NCBI GenBank assembly: GCA_023667015.1
Contig: JAMPAX010000004.1
Coordinates: 62,001 to 126,000, forward strand
Direction of reading: 5' to 3'
Origin: Muribaculaceae bacterium
GTDB lineage: Bacteria; Bacteroidota; Bacteroidia; Bacteroidales; Muribaculaceae
Length of the DNA: 64,000 nt
The notes under the pieces are model-generated. The model saw only the letters and a program-made list of their open reading frames with translations, searched no databases and had not been told where the DNA came from. Shown here in pieces: positions 60,988 through 64,000 of this stretch. Numbering within the stretch: the stretch's first letter is position 1; every line of letters starts with the position of its first letter. A program made the translations under genes and the position numbers.

Positions 60988-61625
60988 CGCCACAAGATAT
61001 AGACAACTATCAGATAGAAGATACCGAAGAAGAAACCAACGTCGACCCCTCAGGCAAAAAGCATAAGGGGTCGACAAAAAACGTTATTCTACTTCTGTTG
61101 GAAATCATGGTCAACCCGACCCAAGGATGGAAAACCTTCCGGCGGGCAAGGCTAAGACCGGAGGAGGTTGCCAATGGTTGTTTCTATCCTTTGGCAGGAC
61201 TGGCCGCTCTTTCTTCTTTTGCGGATTTCATATATAATCCGGGGGCTACAATATCCGGAGTACTTTCAGGGGGATTGATTACCTTTATCAGCATCTTCTT
61301 AGGATATTATATTTGCCTGGCCTTTATGAAAATATCATTTCCTAAAGAATGCCGAGAAATCGCTGAGTCCGACTTTATTAAAGAAATGACAATGATGATG
61401 CTCTCTACGCTCTCCCTCTTCGACATAGTGCGTTCCCTGTTGCCAATGTTTGAGACTCTCTTGGTATTTCTTCCCATCTGGACAATTTTCCTCATCACCC
61501 GAAGTATCCGCTTTATGCATCCTCCTCAAGATCATTCTACATCTATGACGGTGTTGAGCTGTGTGGCTGTAATAGGAGCCCCGGTACTAACATCTTGGCT
61601 CTTCGGCATCATCATCCCTCGATGA
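60984..61625 (+). CDS. Yip1-like multi-pass membrane protein
   Basis: 213 residues. An acidic, Lys-rich N-terminus (1-30) leads to a Yip1-type domain: IMVNPTQGWKTFRRARLRPEEVANGCFYPLAG is typical, followed by about five hydrophobic helices (about 64-85, 90-113, 130-150, 155-175, 190-211). Function in bacteria is unknown. Its start is inside an ATGA overlap with the LRR-protein gene, so the two are translated together. smpB follows after 18 bases. Confidence 0.82.
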   Translation: MTPQDIDNYQIEDTEEETNVDPSGKKHKGSTKNVILLLLEIMVNPTQGWKTFRRARLRPEEVANGCFYPLAGLAALSSFADFIYNPGATISGVLSGGLITFISIFLGYYICLAFMKISFPKECREIAESDFIKEMTMMMLSTLSLFDIVRSLLPMFETLLVFLPIWTIFLITRSIRFMHPPQDHSTSMTVLSCVAVIGAPVLTSWLFGIIIPR

Positions 61626-61643
61626 AAGACTATAATTTACACT

Positions 61644-62102
61644 ATGAAAGCAAACCAGGTAAACATAAAGAACAAGCGAGCTAATTTCGATTACGAGATT
61701 TCCGACACATTCAATGCCGGCATAGTACTGACCGGCACTGAGATAAAGTCGATACGCGAAGGGAAAGCCTCACTGACCGACACGTATTGTGTCGTGGATA
61801 ATGGTGAAGTATGGGTCAAGGGTATGCATATATCTGAATATTCCTTTGGCAGCTACAACAACCATAGCGTACGTCGCGATCGCAAGTTGCTTCTGAACCG
61901 CAAAGAGATTGCCAAATTGCAGAAAGCCGTGGAAGATCCCGGCTATACTATTGTGCCTATAAAGATTTTCATCAATGAACGCGGTTTTGCCAAGCTGATA
62001 ATTGGAATAGGTAGGGGTAAAAAACAGTATGATAAGCGGCAGAGCATCCGTGAGCGCGAAGACAAGCGCAATCTCCAGCGCGTCATGCAGAAACCACGAT
62101 AA
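61644..62102 (+). CDS. smpB: SsrA-binding protein SmpB
   Basis: Binds tmRNA and brings it to stalled ribosomes (trans-translation). 152 residues. [37 protein letters not shown] and GMHISEY, and [27 protein letters not shown] are the family signatures. The basic tail ([17 protein letters not shown]) is normal. The tmRNA gene itself is not in the window. Confidence 0.98.
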   Translation: MKANQVNIKNKRANFDYEISDTFNAGIVLTGTEIKSIREGKASLTDTYCVVDNGEVWVKGMHISEYSFGSYNNHSVRRDRKLLLNRKEIAKLQKAVEDPGYTIVPIKIFINERGFAKLIIGIGRGKKQYDKRQSIREREDKRNLQRVMQKPR

Positions 62103-62107
62103 ATACT

Positions 62108-62142
62108 CATGTTTCAAATTGCAAAGCAACTTGAAACATGAA
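62108..62142. terminator. Hairpin after smpB
   Basis: TCATGTTTCAA (62108-62118) pairs with TTGAAACATGA (62132-62142); an inner TTGC/GCAA stem continues it. No T run follows, so it may be a weak terminator or processing site before the U32 gene. Confidence 0.5.
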
Positions 62143-62166
62143 GGTTAGAGGTTAGAGGACGCTGAT

Positions 62167-63957
62167 ATGAAACCCCGCGAAATAGAGCTTTTAGCACCGG
62201 CAGCCAATGCTGAGACGGCCCTTGAGGCTATCCTTCATGGCGCTGATGCCGTATATATAGGTGGGCCGAGCCATGGTGCCCGAAAAAATGCGGCTAATAC
62301 CATTGATGATATCCGAAAGGTTGTGGATTTCGCCCATACTTATCGAGCGAAAGTATATACCACTGTCAATACCATCATATACGAGTCTGAGCTAAAAGAG
62401 GTAGAACGGCTTGTGACAGACCTTTGGCGCGCAGAGGTAGATGCGTTGATAGTCCAAGATATGGGGCTACTTCGACTTGACATACCTCCCATAGCTCTTC
62501 ATGCGAGTACCCAATGTGATATCCGTACTCCCGAAAAAGCTCAATTCTTAGCTAACGTCGGTTTTTCGCAACTCGTATTAGCCAGAGAGTTGTCCTTGCA
62601 AGAGATTGCACAGATTGCTCTGAGTGTGGATGTTCCTATAGAGACCTTTGTCCATGGTGCTCTATGTGTCAGCTATTCCGGACGATGCCATGCCAGCCAG
62701 GCTTGTTTCGGGCGGAGTGCCAATCGCGGTGCCTGCGCTCAAGTGTGTCGTCAGCCATGGCGCCTCTCGGATGCATCCGGAAGAAGAGTAGCTCCGGATG
62801 CCCATTTCTTGTCGCTCAAAGACTTCAATGCTACCTCCCTTCTTGGACAATTATTAGAGGTCGGTGTCAGCTCATTTAAGATTGAAGGACGACTCAAAGA
62901 TACTGACTATGTAAAGAATATCGTAGGCCACTATCGAAAGGAGATTGACCGAATCATCACCGAATCCGACGGCCGCTACATAAGAAGCTCAAAAGGGGAG
63001 AGCATACTCGATTTCACCCCCAATCCTGAGAAAAGTTTCAATCGAGGATTCACTCATTATTTTCTGGAACAGCAACCGGGGAAGCCTCGCCCTACAGGGA
63101 TTTGGGCACCGGAGACGCCAAAATCTCGCGGAGAACTCATCTATGATATCCGTATGCTCCGGAGTGGCGATGGCATCTCATTCTTTAATAAAGAGGGAGA
63201 ATATACCGGAATGGTAGTCAACGGTGTAGAAAACGGCAAGATACGTAGCAACCGAAAGACTTCAATACCTCGAGATTCGGAAATTCGCAGAACCTACGAT
63301 AAAGAATGGCAGAAACTCATGTTGCGACCAACAGCTCGGAGAGTGCTTGACTTAGACATAACACTCGATAGCCATGGAGTGACAGTAATTGATGACCGAG
63401 GGGTATACGTCAGACTACCCCTTGAAATTGAAGTACAGAAAGCTGAAAAGGCCATGGACTTCAGACGCCCCTTCGAGAAACTCGGCAACACACCCTTTAG
63501 ACTGCGTGAATTTCATTGCAATCTACCGGAAGATAGCTTCATACCATTGTCTTATCTTACCGCACTACGTCGTAAACTGGTGGAGTCGCTACAACGTGTA
63601 GCACGAGCCACACATCCCTTGTGCTTACGTAGAGGTGAGAATCGCGATGCTAAGTATCCGGAAAATACACTCACCTATGTCGACAATGTAGCCAACTCAA
63701 AAGCCGAAGCACTTTACCGTAGCCATGGGGTAGAGAAGATAGAACCGGCGATGGAATGTCGCAAGAATGGTAAAGCCCGAGCCGGAGAGAGGGTGATGAC
63801 CACTCGCCATTGCATACTCCGCGAATTAGGTATATGCTTGAAAGATAAGGGGGGAAAAAGAGGATTAAAATTCCCATTAAAAATACAGAGCGGACCGATA
63901 AGCTTCGATCTGAAATTTGATTGTAACCGCTGCGAGATGCAGCTACTCAGTCGCTAA
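62167..63957 (+). CDS. U32 family protein (RlhA/TrhP-like RNA hydroxylation factor)
   Basis: Called peptidase U32, but the best-studied relatives hydroxylate RNA (RlhA on 23S rRNA, TrhP on tRNA) with prephenate-derived chemistry. 596 residues. The N-terminal barrel has ELLAPAANAETALEAILHGADAVYIGG and IETFVHGALCVSYSGRCHASQ, followed by the cysteine-rich ANRGACAQVCRQPW and the SLKDFNAT segment. The long middle and C-terminal part with a small Cys pair (FDCNRCEMQ) fits the extended RlhA-like type. Which RNA it acts on is unclear. It lies at the window end. Confidence 0.88.
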   Translation: MKPREIELLAPAANAETALEAILHGADAVYIGGPSHGARKNAANTIDDIRKVVDFAHTYRAKVYTTVNTIIYESELKEVERLVTDLWRAEVDALIVQDMGLLRLDIPPIALHASTQCDIRTPEKAQFLANVGFSQLVLARELSLQEIAQIALSVDVPIETFVHGALCVSYSGRCHASQACFGRSANRGACAQVCRQPWRLSDASGRRVAPDAHFLSLKDFNATSLLGQLLEVGVSSFKIEGRLKDTDYVKNIVGHYRKEIDRIITESDGRYIRSSKGESILDFTPNPEKSFNRGFTHYFLEQQPGKPRPTGIWAPETPKSRGELIYDIRMLRSGDGISFFNKEGEYTGMVVNGVENGKIRSNRKTSIPRDSEIRRTYDKEWQKLMLRPTARRVLDLDITLDSHGVTVIDDRGVYVRLPLEIEVQKAEKAMDFRRPFEKLGNTPFRLREFHCNLPEDSFIPLSYLTALRRKLVESLQRVARATHPLCLRRGENRDAKYPENTLTYVDNVANSKAEALYRSHGVEKIEPAMECRKNGKARAGERVMTTRHCILRELGICLKDKGGKRGLKFPLKIQSGPISFDLKFDCNRCEMQLLSR

Positions 63958-64000
63958 GAGACCATCTCATCGGATGAAATGGACTCTAATGCCGGAAGAG

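Overview
The window reads as a chromosomal segment of a Bacteroidales bacterium, most likely from the Muribaculaceae or a close relative. The reasons are the Bacteroidota-type promoters (TTTG, about 20 bases, then TAnnTTTG), the lack of clear Shine-Dalgarno sites, and lineage-typical families: DUF4296, DUF4491, DUF5106, DUF6029, Omp28-like and BspA-like LRR proteins, together with a heterodimeric methylmalonyl-CoA mutase. The family assignment is an inference. I saw no rRNA, tRNA, CRISPR array, prophage or intact transposase.

Layout. 1-6 kb: the 3' end of a D-Ala-D-Ala ligase gene, then ileS-lspA-DUF4296 joined by ATGA overlaps. 6-7.3 kb: a six-TM ion channel with an odd selectivity filter, followed by repeats and a 12-G tract. 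7.3-11 kb: a three-gene operon with its own promoter (Asp/His-rich membrane protein, zinc-ribbon/FHA protein, PP2C phosphatase); this is the best candidate for an undescribed system. 11-16 kb: a membrane-bound Mur ligase, a hydrolase, DUF4491, and aguB/aguA for putrescine synthesis. 16-20 kb: DUF1599-DoxX, rlmH, nadC-yraN. 20-30 kb: an SLC45-like transporter with a large insert, nfo, two glycosyltransferases, radA, an RNA methyltransferase, a porin and a D-2-hydroxyacid dehydrogenase. 30-35.5 kb: an envelope redox operon (TlpA-like, DUF6029, Omp28-like, DsbD).

35.9-46 kb: a fermentation block. It holds iorA-iorB-aminotransferase-CoA transferase (2-oxoacid to acyl- or aryl-CoA to free acid), an FtsE-like ATPase, and mutA-mutB (succinyl-CoA/methylmalonyl-CoA, the propionate route). 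A strong orphan promoter and a terminator between mutB and the next gene bracket a candidate small RNA. 46-52 kb: a small basic secreted protein, ligA, truA, speA. 52-58 kb: a long leftward run (SGNH hydrolase, DUF5106, DoxX, mnmA, bifunctional nuclease, argR, an ArgC-like protein without its catalytic cysteine, and a short SSB). 58-64 kb: an aminotransferase, a BspA-like LRR protein with a Yip1-like membrane protein, smpB, and a U32 protein.

The genes are mostly housekeeping plus core anaerobic metabolism. SpeA with AguA and AguB gives a full arginine-to-putrescine route, although speA lies about 34 kb from the other two genes. Intergenic spaces are unusually rich in small repeats: a roughly 164-bp MITE-like element (three copies plus a fragment), CACAGGCG palindromes, GTTGGAAGG hairpins, TAAGTATTAGTTATGAGTT words, and a heptamer microsatellite. 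These are the main non-coding structure of the region.
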